Translations under genes and position numbers: made by a program
From: Polytrichum commune
Taxonomy: Eukaryota > Streptophyta > Polytrichopsida > Polytrichales > Polytrichaceae
Length of the DNA: 64,000 nt
Direction: 5' to 3'
NCBI GenBank assembly: GCA_950295325.1
Contig: OX485804.1
Location: 31,124,001-31,188,000, forward strand
The notes under the pieces: model-generated
Seen by the model: the letters and a program-made list of their open reading frames with translations, nothing else
What the model was told of the DNA's origin: nothing
Databases searched by the model: none
Shown: positions 29,815-42,227 of the stretch, piece after piece
Position numbering within the stretch: the first letter of the stretch is position 1
Layout of the letters: every line of letters begins with the position of its first letter

Positions 29815-31010
29815 TTCAAATCAAATGATTCTCACCTCAAGAAGCATTTTGGACACTCAAATCTCTCAAGTGAAGTTTAATTTACCTCAAAAGTGCCTTA
29901 CACTCTTATACACCTCAAGTCATATTTTCTCCACGTTAAGAGAAGTCTTAAGACACTCAAGTCACTAAAATGCTTAGCCTTATCCCTCAAATATGGTTTC
30001 CAACACTCAAATCAATCAAAACAATCAAGTATGCTCCACTTGAACTTAAATGACTAGCGTATCCCTCAAGTGAGCGTTTCAACACTCAAATGACCAAGTC
30101 ATATCATTGCAAACTCAAAATGAGCCCTCTTGCCATCAAACATTGTGGTTCCACTCCAATGCACTCAAATAAGGTCCATTTGGATTCAAAAATATTCTCA
30201 GGGTGTCAAATGGGTTCTTAGACTCTCAAAATACTCAAGTCATATCCAATCCACAAACAATAAGAGCTCGTGGTCTCAAATATGCCCTACAATCATCAAA
30301 TCTCTCTAGTAAGATCTTCTTCACCTCAAATGAGTTCACTTCCTTTCCAAAGTGCCTAAAGACACTCTAATCATTCAAGTTTGAACTATCACACCTCAAA
30401 TGAGCCCACTTACTCTCAAATGTGGACTAGGACTTTTAGTCATTCAAGTTAGATTTTATTTCATTCAAATGAATGAATTTTCTTTCAAATGTGCCCTTTG
30501 CATTCTCCAACCACTCAAGTTAGATGAATTCCATATGAAATCACACTCAATGCACTCACATAAGCTTTTCCAAACTCAAGGCATTCAAAAATCATTTTTT
30601 TCAACTCAAAACACCTTAAATGTTTTCAAACAAGCCTTCAAACATTGGAAATACTAAAGGTAAATGCTTTTGCACTTTAAACACATCCAAACCTCTCAAG
30701 GATGCCCTCAAACATTCAAAATGCTTAGCATGAATGCTTTTGAACTCTAATCACCTCCAAAACTCTCAAGTAGACCCTTAAACTCTCGAAACACTCAAGT
30801 CATGTCCTTTAAACTCTAAACAACTCCAAATCTTGCAAACAAACTTCTTCACTCTCAAAATATTCAACTTTAATACTTTGGAAGTCTAAACCTCTTCAAA
30901 CCTTTCAATCAAGCTTCGCTACACTTATAACACTCAAGTCAAATCCTTTGGAAGTCTAAACACCTCTAAACCTCTCAAATCAACTTATCAACCCTCAAGG
31001 CTCACAAGCC
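29815..31010 (-). repeat. Low-complexity leader of copia copy 1 (TTTGAG/CTCAAA repeats)
   Basis: About 1.2 kb made of irregular repeats around 'cactcaaat' and 'ctctcaag' (plus strand), with unit lengths of roughly 20-60 bp. In element orientation these read as 'ttgag'-rich sequence. The same kind of leader precedes Gag in copy 2. There is no coding potential. Confidence 0.7.
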
Positions 31011-31193
31011 AACACTCTTTGCATCAAACAAACATCCAAGCAAAAGAAAAACACAAAGAGACACTTACAACAACCGAATGCACCCACGCGCACCTCCAAC
31101 GCTTCAAAGTGCCAACTCCTCAAGATCCACTCCACAACCTCAAAGCAATCAAATCTCTAGGCCCTTCACTTGCATGGTGGGCCCATAACCTAT

Positions 31194-31387
31194 TGGAACT
31201 CAATAAGACTAGAGATGAGATTGCACAAGGAAGTTACACATACACAAAGGCATATGAATAATGCTTAGAGTGAGATGTTTTCCTCCACCCCTTGCCTTGC
31301 CCTTTATTGCTCATGGTCACCTTGGTTGCTATAAACAATATGGGATAACTCCTTTCCTATTATGGACCAGCCTTGTAGGCTTATTAC
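31194..31387 (-). repeat. 5' LTR of copia copy 1 (truncated at its outer end)
   Basis: Matches the 3' LTR from its inner end outward and stops matching after 'cttattacatg' near 31387, so about 60 bp of U3 is missing. This is a later rearrangement or an insertion breakpoint. Confidence 0.75.
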
Positions 31388-34300
31388 ATGTCCTTGTAAT
31401 CTTTGCAAATTTTCTTGTGCATAAACTGCAAAGATGGTTTGATGTACTTTGCGTTATCTTATCCAACCTTGAAGACCAACAAAAAACACATGGGCACTTC
31501 ACGACCGACCATGGGTAAAATTGAGTCACCATCCCCATATCTTCCCAACCACATTCCAATCAACCTAAGCATTGTTTACAATGAAACCTAGAAGTTTGCA
31601 TTTAACACTCCATTCTTTGCCATGATAGGATTCAAGTTGTCATGGAAGAGAATTTGTGTTGCACCATCCTCAGATGTCAACATGCAATCACAACATGTAA
31701 CACAACATGCATTTGTGAACACCTTACAACGCTTGCTCACACAATACATGTTTTATATGGCTACATTGTGTACATAGTGGACATTTGGGTTGGTGGTATG
31801 CAAGGCTCGCAAGACACTGAGGCCAAGGATGTGCAAATGGATGTGATACGGCTCTTGGCTATCACATCGCATCACATCGGGTTGTGATGCCCACGGATGT
31901 GGTAAATGTTTTTTACTCCACCAAATTTTATTTATTTTTTAACGACTCTAGTTGATTCCAACTAACATTTGATTTCTAGAAACAAATTTTTAAAATTAAA
32001 AAAAACGAGATCATCATATCTTGTTAGACACATATTATGATTGTCTTGATATTCATTTTTCTTGTTTTTCCTAAAAATCAAGTGCTAGCAATAGTCAACT
32101 AGCTTGTTGACTATAGCAATCAATTTTGAGTCGTCGACTATTTTGGTCAATTGCTAAATCAACAATTATAAAATTATACAAAATACAAAATAATTTTGGA
32201 CCATTAGATCATGTATCCAACAAGATCTAAAAATCTAGAATTGCTTTTGGAAATTTTTTGGGTTAATCTTTTGCAGTCAACCACAAGATAGCTATTGACC
32301 AAAATGTTGAGTAGGGGGTGACCGTGTAAGTTTATGCATGTGTAAATTGTCAGATTTACCCCCCACCCATGATATGGTTTTTGGTGCATTGTCACGTTGT
32401 TGTCATAGGACGTGATGTGACATGATGGATGTTGATGTGAAATAACTAATTGAGGTTGAGTAAATCTTGCATAGACCTGACTAACAATGGAATCCCCAAT
32501 CCATGGCCACATTGCAAAAAATGGCTCCTAAGAGAGGAACAACTCAAAAGGTTGGTGGGAAGGGAGGTTGTGCTACGAAGAGAGGCAACATTGTTGCTGC
32601 ACCAACTGGCAAGAATAAATGGATCCAAGATTGCAAGTGGGAGCTAAATTAGAGAAGTGAATTAGCAGGGGTACCGCAAGTGAATGGGCAATCAAATAGG
32701 GTGAAAGTGGATGGTAAAGGGAGCACGAACAAAAGCGTAGTGGTTTGGTGTCGCAACTATAGATCGAGTGGAGAGTGTAGCCGAGGTAGACACCCTGCAT
32801 GTATTTATATCAATGTGTATGCATTTAGTTCAATGACCCTATTGGAATTTGTCATTGCATGTGCTAGATTCAAGTTGTTTTTACTTGTGATTGATTTGCT
32901 TGAAATTTGGTGTTCGGGGATCCTTGCCTCCCCCTTAGTCTCATATAGCTCATTGTCACACAAATAAAGAATCGATTGAATTCATGAGGGATTCAAAAAA
33001 TTGTGGTTGCCTATGAGCTTGAACCACCCGATAATAAGAGAGAGACAAAAGATCCTATCTCCTCCCCCAAGATCCTTTATGTCAAAACACTACTTTTATT
33101 TTTTATTTATGATATAGTATACAATTACTAATTATAGATATATATTTGGTTCTATTATGAATCTTCTATCTTTTGGCTCAATTACAATATTCAAACTATT
33201 ATGAAGCTTAGTTGTTGTGAAAATAAGAAATTTAGACTCTCTAACATTTTTTAATCAATAAAATGGACCCCAATTAAATTTAAAATCCAATAAATCTTTC
33301 ATAAATATTTTAAAAACTTATGAAGAAGAAGGAAATAAGGTTTTTGAGCTGCCTCACACAAGCATTTATAGCTTTGTATAAAAATTTGGTGTAATTACTT
33401 TGGATCATCGAAATCACCTTCTATATCTTAATCACCAAAATGGTCTTTCACTTTAGCTAGCGTAATGTCAATCCCTAAAATCATCCAACCTACCTTATCA
33501 TTTACCTTTTAACTCTTAATTACCATAATAAAAAGGTTAATTGATCAAATAATCAATTGAACCCTTCACACAATGCAAAGATCTTTGATTGGAAGTTGTC
33601 TAACTCCTAAGCACAATTTTTTCATTTGTTGTCTAGCCCTTGTGCAACAATTTTTATTGTGTCGTTTGGCCCACTTCTTTCTTTGGAGTTGTTAGACTTC
33701 AAACACCATTTGCTCACACGTTAAATACAACAAAATAATATTAGTCCTTGTTTTTTTGCTTCGTCAAACCTTAATTCTTTTAATCCAAGTATATCATATT
33801 TTCTCATTGTTTTAACATTTGTGAATCATTACAATGAATAATGTCTTCCATCAAAATGGTCTATTCAAATGGTGTTGTCAACAAACATTGGTTCTCAAAT
33901 GCAAAGCCATAGTTGTTGTTGGAAAGCTTCCAAAAATTGCAACTTTTGTAATTCAACTTGTGTAATTTGCATCACTTTTTGACCTTGGTAGAAGTGAAGT
34001 GTGTTTTGATGTTCTTATGATTATGTCTTTCATGGTCACATCCATTGTTCAATTTAACATTTGAACACTCTTTGAATTTTAAGATATTCTTGCAATTATG
34101 TAGTTAGAAATATGGGACAGTTTACATACCTCAACTACAAGGTGACATGGTCATTGGTTCTTGCTCATTTTGGCCTAAGAACTAGTGGAGGTGCTAAAGT
34201 ATTGGGTTGTTCCCATCCAGTGTATCACACAAGCATTCCACATGTATGCTAGATGAACTCGACCGGTCAAAGGCTCTTTATTGGGAATAAAACATGACAT

Positions 34301-35280
34301 TTTCATGTGCACCCTTTGCCTTCGGATGTTATAATTTGGGAATTTAGACGGTGTTCCATACCCTATTTCCCCCTCCCAAATAGTTCATCTCACATGTATT
34401 AAGATCCTACGGATATATCCCACTTTCATCTCAGAACTTGTCCATGAAAATTCCACAAGTTACAATATTGAGTGAAATTCACTAAAAAAACCCTTTAATA
34501 GCCTTGAAAAGTTGATGGTTAATAGACCTTACTTTTGACTCAAGCTTAAACCTAAAGTTGAGAATTGATTTCTTAGATTGGGTGATATATTTCCTTCAGT
34601 CAGTATATTTCTTAGGAAAATGATGCCACATTAGCACCACTTCATTTTTCCATGCCTTGAATTTAGTCCTTAGAGTAAACTCTTTTTGGGTCCAATATTT
34701 TGCTCTCGACTAATACAATCGCTTGATTTTGGAGTTTCTTGGTCTTGGACCCCTAATGTAAACCCATGCTCAATTTCAATGACAAGAATCTTGAGATGAC
34801 GTAGTTCGTGATTATGTATTTGAACTGCTTTCGTATCAATTGGGTTACTAGTAGGTGTGAATGTGCAAGAAAATGACCTACCAAGGATGTTCTTCACAAA
34901 TTCGATTCGACCTAGGGGGTTCAAAGGGCTTATTGTGACCTGGAGTAACTTAGTGATCACGTGAAAGGTTAGGTCCCATATGGGCATTATTTCTTGATTT
35001 CCCCTTGGTTTGCATTGGTTCTCTAGAGGTGGTTGTTTTTTGGTTCCTTTCTTGCAATTGATTTTTCAATTTGTGCCAAAAATAATAATCATAAATAAAA
35101 TGTAATTTTATTTACTTACGATCATATATGTTGTGTACTTAGGCAAGCCCATTACTGATCAAGCATGGTCAAATGATGAGCAACCACACATGAGGCCTTC
35201 AGGGAAACTATATAGTATTTTAAAGGTACCCAATTAAATTTAAAGAATATGCCTCGAATTAATAATGAAAACCCAAAAGA
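31388..35280. other. No recognisable gene apart from a 49-codon basic frame
   Basis: AT-rich DNA with short frames only. Phrases near 32195-32215 resemble sequence near 56575-56600, indicating an old dispersed repeat. Nothing else is supportable. Confidence 0.35.
32503..32652 (+). CDS. Short basic reading frame, possible fossil N-terminus
   Basis: 49 codons starting with ATG, rich in Lys, Gly and Thr ('MAPKRGTTQKVGGKGG') and ending 'KNKWIQDCKWELN'. A basic disordered start followed by a Trp-containing segment would fit the N-terminus of a transposon DNA-binding protein. Nothing recognisable follows downstream. It could be chance. Confidence 0.2.
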   Translation: MATLQKMAPKRGTTQKVGGKGGCATKRGNIVAAPTGKNKWIQDCKWELN

Positions 35281-36265
35281 TGTCAACATGTAGCCGGTTG
35301 GACTTGGAAACATTTGGATCTCCACCAACTATGCCCAAAAGCATATGGTGCGTATGCACAAGCATGGGAAGCATGTGGGCATGGGCACATGGTCACACAT
35401 GTGTATGGGTTGCGTTCATCTAGAATATTAGTTCATATCCATGAGTGTAATGGCATGAATTTAAGCTATTGTATTCGTGTTGAAGATTTGGTGAGAGGAA
35501 GTATCCCATACGAGCAGTGTTTTTATTTTGCTTTTATGAGTATTGTCATGTTGGATTCACAATGCACAACGAAGAATATCATTTAGAACTGGGTAGTGTG
35601 AGAGGGAGGCTGGGGGGGGGGGGGGGGTTAGATGTTTATTAGGACGATTTTGGTGAGAATTATGTGCTTTTGGAAGGTTGTTTTGGGATACATGTTTCCT
35701 ACACCTATCATTGGGGAGGATATAGTGTTGATTTTTAGGTAGGGTCTAGGGAGTTCTATTTTTATCCTAATTACCATCTATATCAAAGTTAGAGACTTTG
35801 AGGGGGCTGATCACACCGGCTAGTTCAGACACCCTCCGTCGACATCTGCGGCTGTAATAGTGTGAAAAGTGGTGGGCCAACATCTATTTATGAACATAAT
35901 CCCCAACAATGTCATGACTAGAACTAGACGGAAAGTTTGGTGTGATTGGGGCATGAACTAGTTTATTGAGGTTGATTTTTTCATAAACTTGCAAGGATAG
36001 ATTTTCATTGCACCCCATATGGTGGGGTAGTAGTCATTAGTGCCTAGGAAGTTTTTGGGCATAGTCGGTCAAGATCCATGTGATTCTAAATCCAACCAAT
36101 TACATGTTGACATCTTCCGATCTTTCTTTATTCACTTGAAGTATATTCTTCTATAGATTCCTCTAAAATGATCAGTAAGTCTCCGGCAGTCTCCAACTTC
36201 AACCGGTTATTTCTCAAACTCCACCGGTTCATCTGCAACTAACCACCGGTTCTCCCCGAGCAGTG
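35281..36265. repeat. Inverted and dispersed repeat family containing CCGGTT motifs
   Basis: 'atgtcaacatgtagccggtt' at 35281 and the following ~40 bp recur inverted at about 36056-36112. The right copy continues into a stretch with three 'accggtt' motifs (36190-36265). That right part, about 200 bp, has a second copy at 63497-63713. A G-tract of about 17 lies at 35612-35628. The element type is unknown. Confidence 0.55.
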
Positions 36266-37460
36266 GTAGTCATGGTTGGGAAACAAAATTCATTAGATGG
36301 AGTGTGCTTGAAGTCATTTTGTTCCAAAACATGTGTGTGTTGATAGATGTCATATACTCCTTCACAATAAATAAACGACTCCAAAATACTGTTCTTAACT
36401 TACAAATGTGGGTCCATGCACAGTACAGGGGTGTACCAAACCATCCAAACAGTTGTTTTTAATATTGAAAAGAACTTTAACTGTGTGTAAATAAATGATG
36501 TAGAATTGTGGAAAGGGCACCCTGAAAATAATGTAAAACAATGAGACTCATTTTGTTTTTGTTAGATGTGACATTCCAACAGAAAAAAAAACATCACAAT
36601 TTAACCAACTTGGTTGCATTGCATTGCATTGCATTACATTGTTCATGTGAATCCTTTGCTTCACCCGCAAGACTCGTCCCAATCAACACCTTTTGTATGA
36701 ATAAAGGAATCCAAACAACTCTCACCATCATTTGAATACTATTTTGAACTGACATATTGGTGCATTATAGTAGTTGAGCATTTATCATACGTTTACATAT
36801 GATAGGATATTATTTTATAAATATGATATGATATGATATTTTATATCAATTATGATACAATATGATTTTCTATCATAATATCATTAAATATGATATAATA
36901 TTATCAAATTAAATTATTGAATAGGAATCAAAATAAAATGAAATAAAGTAAAATGTTAAAAATATGTCATATAGTGTGTTATACCAGTATTAAAATACTA
37001 TATCCTATTATATTATTTGTATTAAAAATATGATTATACTATTATGATATGATATTATTGATATTAAAATATGTCATGATATTAATGTTATTGATATTTC
37101 CATTAATACCACTAATAAGTAGATCATATAAAGTTGATATTATTATCAAACTCAATTTCATAAATACAAATGCAGTAGAGGGGTAACATAAGGCATGTGG
37201 GTAATTATTCATTTTTAAGAACAAATTGGAGACAATTGAAACATGCTTATTCCAATGCTAAGAAACCATACAAGGTTGCCCGGGACTCAAACAAGTGAGA
37301 GTGGCGTATTCTCTACGGTGCACATGATGAAACCATAACAAACCAACATGAGTAAAAAACCTAAACATGATTAACTAAGCCATCATTAGGTGCCCAAACT
37401 TTCAAGTGCATAGTTCTAGTGTTGTTTATGTGGTAGAGGAGTACATTCCTTCTCAAGATT
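36266..37460. other. No gene; GCATT repeats and an A/T palindromic stretch
   Basis: A short pentamer repeat of 'gcatt' lies at 36613-36640. From about 36786 to 37110 the sequence is almost pure A/T with many overlapping 'tatgata' and 'atatca' units, which would fold easily. No coding potential. Confidence 0.55.
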
Positions 37461-37795
37461 TTGGTCATATTTGGCAATCATGTCATCATATACGGATGCC
37501 CTGTCGGCATATTTCAATGCCAAATCCCATGCGGGTTAGCATACTCAAGTCAACTTTGCCAGAGGATTTGTTGTGTGTTCTCAACATCCCACCTAGCCTT
37601 ATTGAAAGTGAGGTCATTCCTTTCAACCCAAATGCTCCATAAGGTAATGTCTCTCACTAACAACCCTACTCTAGAGATTTTACTAAGTGAGGTGGGAATT
37701 TTTTTGCCAAAGATCCCGTGTTGCCAATCAAGATGCTTCCAAGGTATTTTTTCTCCCGGATTTGCTTTCATGGTGTGAAAGATAACAATGAACAA
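37461..37795 (-). pseudogene. LINE (L1-type) ORF2 C-terminal fragment
   Basis: The minus-strand frame reads 'RDITLWSIWVERNDLTFN' after a segment with 'WKHLDWQHGIFGK'. Plant L1-type ORF2 proteins end in a cysteine/histidine-rich region followed by a 'W..W.ERN...F' motif, and this fits that tail. A homologous fragment occurs at 54943-55270. Only the tail is present, and no RT motifs are nearby. Confidence 0.55.
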
Positions 37796-38393
37796 ATCCC
37801 ACGCTCTGCAAGCAATTCTCTAGTCCTAGAGTTTGTGTGCATGTGGGTATTAAAAACTACGTGATGAAAAATATAGGATCCACTTTAAAGTTACGGCCTA
37901 CAAATTATAAAACTTGTACTTGTAACAAAGATAAAGTTAAAATTAAAATCCATGCTATAAATAAATTAGGGTACTTACCAATTGATCATGTTAAAGAAGT
38001 TTTATCACTAACATAACCTAGGGTGTGGAGGGGTGGGGAGTAAATTCAATATATATTAGGACCCCACACTATGGATGAGCACAATTAGGTGACAACTCAT
38101 GGATGTCTCTTGATAGTTAGGTGTAATCTATCGAGTTACATGTGGGAAGGGCTCCCGACGGGTTTGCTCATTTTGTTTTGGCTTTATGGGTTCCCATTTA
38201 GGGTTTGTGGGTGCTCTTTGAAGTTTTCATGTATGTGCAATCTCCCACCATCTTGCAAATTGGCGCATGTTGATGGTCGATTGTTGAAGGTTGGATAGCA
38301 AGCATACCGGTACACGCATAATCACACTCCTTAGGTGCGCCCATCCCAAGCTTCATCTTTTGGTTTTTTGCTTGCTTGGTACATGGATAGCCT
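37796..38393. other. No recognisable feature
   Basis: AT-rich spacer with short frames only. Nothing supportable. Confidence 0.4.
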
Positions 38394-38396
38394 TTA

Positions 38397-38791
38397 GAGC
38401 ATCCTCAGTCGGTCTAGGTAAAGCTCACTGCAAACCAAAACCTATCTTTTGACTGACCTAAAATTAGAAACTGAAATTACCATCATTAGAAGCACACCTA
38501 AATAAACATGAGATATTTCTCAAGAAAAAAGAATTGTAAAAATTTGACGTAGGTGAAATCCCTCATTGAAAACACCACATTTTCAAAATTTAGAGGGAGT
38601 GCACCAAATCTTGCTTTAAAATGGAAAGATCCTCCCACACTCCCTCCAAATTTTTGACATTTAGAGGGAGTGTGGGAGGATCTGTCCATTTTTAAGCAAG
38701 ATTTGGTGCACTCCCTCTAAATTTTGAGCAATTTTAAGCAAGATAGGTCTTGGTTTGCAGTGAGCTTTACCTAGACCGACTGAGGATGCTC
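38397..38791. mobile_element. PIF/Harbinger-type MITE, near-complete hairpin (395 bp)
   Basis: The ends 'gagcatcctcagtcggtcta' and 'tagaccgactgaggatgctc' are perfect inverted repeats, and inverted similarity continues about 50 bp inward. The middle contains a second inverted pair ('ttagagggagtg' with 'cactccctctaa' and 'gatcctcccacactccctcc' with its complement), so almost the entire element folds back. It is flanked by TTA on both sides (38394-38396 and 38792-38794), the 3-bp duplication typical of PIF/Harbinger elements. Confidence 0.85.
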
Positions 38792-38794
38792 TTA

Positions 38795-39467
38795 GAGTTT
38801 TGAATTATTGTTGTGTTTTCTCACATTTTTTTGGGAGCATTGTCGACACATGATAGAGCCAACATTAGCAAGGGGCGTTTGTATTAGCAATACCAACTAT
38901 GACTCGAGTTACTCGGTTCTACTGAGGTTGTTGGTCACAAACCATGTTTGCAATGTCTTTGACATTAAAATTGCTCTAACTTGTTGATGCCTATGCTAGT
39001 CCATAACTTATTGACCTTGCAAGTGTGTTTAGGGGCATGACTTATACAAAACTCAAGCCAATACTTGAAGGTATTCATATTGTACACTGGCCTTTTCAAT
39101 TCTTTGATATTGAGAGTAGATGCATGATTGATTGCAAGCTTGAAGGGCTCAATAAATTTTTTGGGGATGTATATGTTTTGCCATTAGTTGACCCCAACCT
39201 TGAATCTAGAATCCGCATGCAATTGGTTGATTTAGATTTTATTTCTACCTTCCAACAAACTCTGAAGCGCATAGCAGAGGAGGCTAAAATCCTAAATCTT
39301 ACCTCTCTTGATGGCTTTGACTAGCGATTGCCTCCACATGCTAGTTCTTGAGTTAGTGGTGAAAGAATTGACCATGTGGGATCTAGCTTGAAGTCCACAT
39401 TTGTGAATGCTAAGGTTATAGCTAGACACTTAATGGCCAAAAAAAAACTTAGGAAAAATTTGAGACT
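38795..39467 (+). other. 99-codon frame of unknown nature
   Basis: A plus-strand ATG frame at 39025-39324 encodes 99 residues that look protein-like (mixed hydrophobic and charged, 'HWPFQFFDIESRCMID'). I do not recognise a family. It lies just upstream of copia copy 2 and is not part of it. It may be a gene fossil. Confidence 0.25.
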
Positions 39468-39745
39468 TGTAGAAGGTAGAGCATTAGATTGCTCGTAGTC
39501 AATAAAAATATAATGAAAGAGGCAAGAGAAAGAATAAGGTTAGCATAAGGATACAATGGTAGTCCGAAAAGAGATAAGAATTATCCCATATTGTTTGTAT
39601 GAACCAATAAAAAGAAGAAAAATAATAAAAGGCAAAGCAAGGAGAGCATGAGATCAATCCCACTCCAAACATTGTTCATATGTCCTTTGTGTATGTCTAT
39701 ATGCTTATGCAATATTATCTCTACTCTTATTGATATTCACTTGCA
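39468..39745 (+). repeat. 5' LTR of copia copy 2
   Basis: Begins 'tgtagaaggtagagcatta', aligning with 'tgttcaaggtggagcatta' at 43582. Shared interior phrases include 'ccatattgtttgtatgaacc' and 'aagcaaggagagcatgaga'. The end position is approximate. Confidence 0.75.
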
Positions 39746-39789
39746 TAGTGGATCTTAAGGGGTTGGTGCTTTGGAGCTTCAGAGCGATG

Positions 39790-41100
39790 GAGCGTAAGAG
39801 GTGTTCAAGGGCGCATTTGGTTTGATGCAAAAGCATGTGATTTGAGTTTCTTGAGTGTTGAGAGGCTCATTTGAGAGGTTTGGCAGTGTTTAGACTTCAA
39901 AGCATTTGACTTGAATATTTTAAGCGTTCAAGAATTTCTTTAAGAGCTTTGAAGGTATTTAGACTCCAATAGTACATGACTTGAGAGACTTGAGAGTTGA
40001 GAGGCTTATTTGAGAGGTTTGAAGGTATTTAGACTTGAATGCTTTAAATGTTCAAGGGTTTCTTTGAGAACTTTAAAGGTGTTTAAACTCCAATAGCACA
40101 AGACTTGAGACGCTTGAGTGTTGAGAAGTTTATTTGAGAGCGTAAGGCGCATTTGTGTTGAAGAAGATCTTATTTGATTGATTTGAGTGTTTTCAAAATT
40201 CTCTTGAGGTGTAGAAAATCTTGTTTGAATGATTTGAGAGGGTAAGGCATTTGAGAAGGTAAGGCATTTGAGGTGAATGAAATCTTATTTGAATGATTTG
40301 AGTTTCTTTAGAACTCTCTTGAGATGAAGAAAATCTTATTTGGATGATTTGGAAGTGTCTTTAGAACTCTCTTGAGATGTAGAAAATTTTACTTGGATGA
40401 TTTAGAAGTGTAAGGCATTTGAGGTAAAAAAAATATTAACTAAGTGATTTGAGTGTCTTTAGAATTCTTTTGAGGTATACAAAATTTTATTTACAAAATT
40501 TGAGTGTGTAAAGCATTTGAGGTGAAGGATCTTCATGATGCAAAACATTCATTTGCATCCTACACCTTTACATTTAGAGATTGAGGGGGTGTATTTGAAT
40601 CTCATTTGAGTGTTTGAGGGCTTCTTTGAAGACATGGAATGTATTTTGAGCTTGAAATGTCATGGCTTGGGTCATTTGATTGTTGAAACACTTACTTGAG
40701 AGATGGGCTAGTTATTTGAGTTCAAGAGGAGAATACTTGAGTGTTTTGAGGAATTTGAGTGTTGGAAAGGGCATGTGAGGAATAAGGCTAGTTATTTGAG
40801 TCCAAGAGGTGTATACTTGAGTGATTTGAGTGATCTGAGTATTGGAAAGCATATTTGAAGGATAAGGCTAATTATTTGAGGTCAAGAGGAGCATAATTGA
40901 ATGTTTTTGAGGGTTTCAAGTGTTGTTTGAAAGAGAGGCTTGTCATTTGACTTCAAGTACAAATGACTCCTTTGGTTTAAAGATAAAAGTGTTTTTATTT
41001 AAGGTGTTGAGGTATAAGAGTGCATTTTAAGAGGGACGACTCATTTAAGAGCACTAGAATCTAGTTTGCAGATTTTGACAGTACAAACTCATTCTTTGAG
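39790..41100 (+). repeat. Low-complexity leader of copia copy 2 (TTTGAG repeats)
   Basis: About 1.3 kb of irregular repeats around 'tttgaggtg', 'gatttgagtg' and 'cttgagtgtt'. It is the same kind and position of leader as in copy 1, read on the opposite genomic strand. No coding potential. Confidence 0.7.
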
Positions 41101-41171
41101 GGGAAGATAACACATCTTTAAAGCAGAGGAGCTACAATCATGAACAAGTTCCGCGTAGAGGAATTTGGCCT

Positions 41172-41830
41172 TTGGAAATAAAAAATGGAGATAATTTTGG
41201 CTTCTATGGACCTTTGGGACCATTGGGATCCAAGAAGGCACCACCTTCCATTGCAGATCCCAAAGTATTGAAGGAGCACCAAAGGCATGTCAAGAAGGTC
41301 ATGTCCATCATCGGCCTCAATTTGATGGATACCAACTTGCGCACATCAAGAGTTGCAAATGATCAGCAGAGGTATGGAAGAGCCTTTCCAACATTCATAA
41401 AACAAAGAGTTTATCCAACATCCTCTTGCTACAAATTCTTTACGTGCAAGATGTAAAAAAATGACGATTTGTTGGACCATGTCAACAAGGTAAAAAAGCT
41501 TATAGATCAGCTTGCATTTTTAAATCGTGTGGGAGGAAGATATTGTTATGACTTTGCTTGAGAGTTTGCCGGCCTCAAATGAGTATTCTATCACCGCCTT
41601 AGAGATGATGCCGATGAAGGAGTTGACCATGAAGTACGTTATGGCACATTTTATGCACGAGATGTCAAAGCATAAGCAGAAGGAGCCCAAGGCAAAGACG
41701 AGGCGTTGGTATCGCGTCCAAGTAAAGCGAACGATATCTCTTCGCAGCAAGTTGTAAGGACGTGTTTCTATTGTGGCAAATTGGGCCATTTTGCACAATT
41801 TGCTACAAAGCAAAGAACAAGGAGAGGGAG
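41172..41830 (+). pseudogene. Copia Gag of copy 2 with degenerate zinc knuckle
   Basis: Open pieces at 41172-41456 and 41527-41757 correspond to the Gag of copy 1: 'LKEHQRHVKKVMSIIGLNLM', then 'TLLESLPASNEYSI' and 'LTMKYVMAHFMHEMSKHKQK'. A zinc knuckle begins 'CFYCGKLGHFAQF' near 41763; its last cysteine is out of frame by one base. Stops and the frameshift make it non-functional. Confidence 0.75.
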
Positions 41831-42227
41831 AATGCCAAAAATATGAAGGACGCAGTTGATTTTGCATTTGTAATGCAATATGAATCATATTTGAGGAAAG
41901 TTTGCTAATGGATCATGGATTCGGGAACCACAAAGCACATGATTTCGAATAGAGCGGCATTCGACACCTACGAGGTAATTTCTCAACACAACATGCATTT
42001 AGGTGATGATAGCATAGCTAAAGCCATTGGAATGGGGCCATTGTTGTTATAGTTTAAACGAGAGGCATAAGGAATAGAGTTCGCATCATGGATGTATTTT
42101 ACGTGCTAAAATTGCAAGCCAACTTACTCTCGGTGAGCAAGCTTTGGTCGAATGGGTTGAAAGTTTAATTTCTCGTAAACAAATGTTTTGTGGGAGGTGC
42201 AAACGGCAATGTGGTTGAAATAACTCA
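41831..42227 (+). pseudogene. Copia protease region of copy 2
   Basis: 'WIMDSGTTKHMI' near 41908-41945 is the aspartic protease active-site region, immediately preceded by an in-frame TAA. Downstream 'DDSIAKAIGMG' is the usual following segment. Frame breaks occur before the next domain. Confidence 0.65.

Larger units (their letters stand above)
27017..31387 (-). mobile_element. Non-autonomous Ty1/copia element, copy 1 (RT and RNase H missing)
   Basis: Direct repeats at 27017-27273 and 31194-31387 bound a decayed copia element read right to left. Inside are a ~1.2 kb low-complexity leader, Gag, a protease motif, the GAG-pre-integrase region and integrase, then a short tail that runs directly into the 3' LTR. 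No RT or RNase H motifs exist between integrase and the LTR. The same truncated layout recurs at 39468-43854, so the deletion predates at least one transposition. The 5' LTR is truncated at its outer side near 31387. Confidence 0.8.

Noticed and set aside
29815-31010. CRISPR-like or regular satellite array
   Set aside because: Units are irregular in length and spacing with no constant repeat/spacer alternation; the region is a retrotransposon leader.
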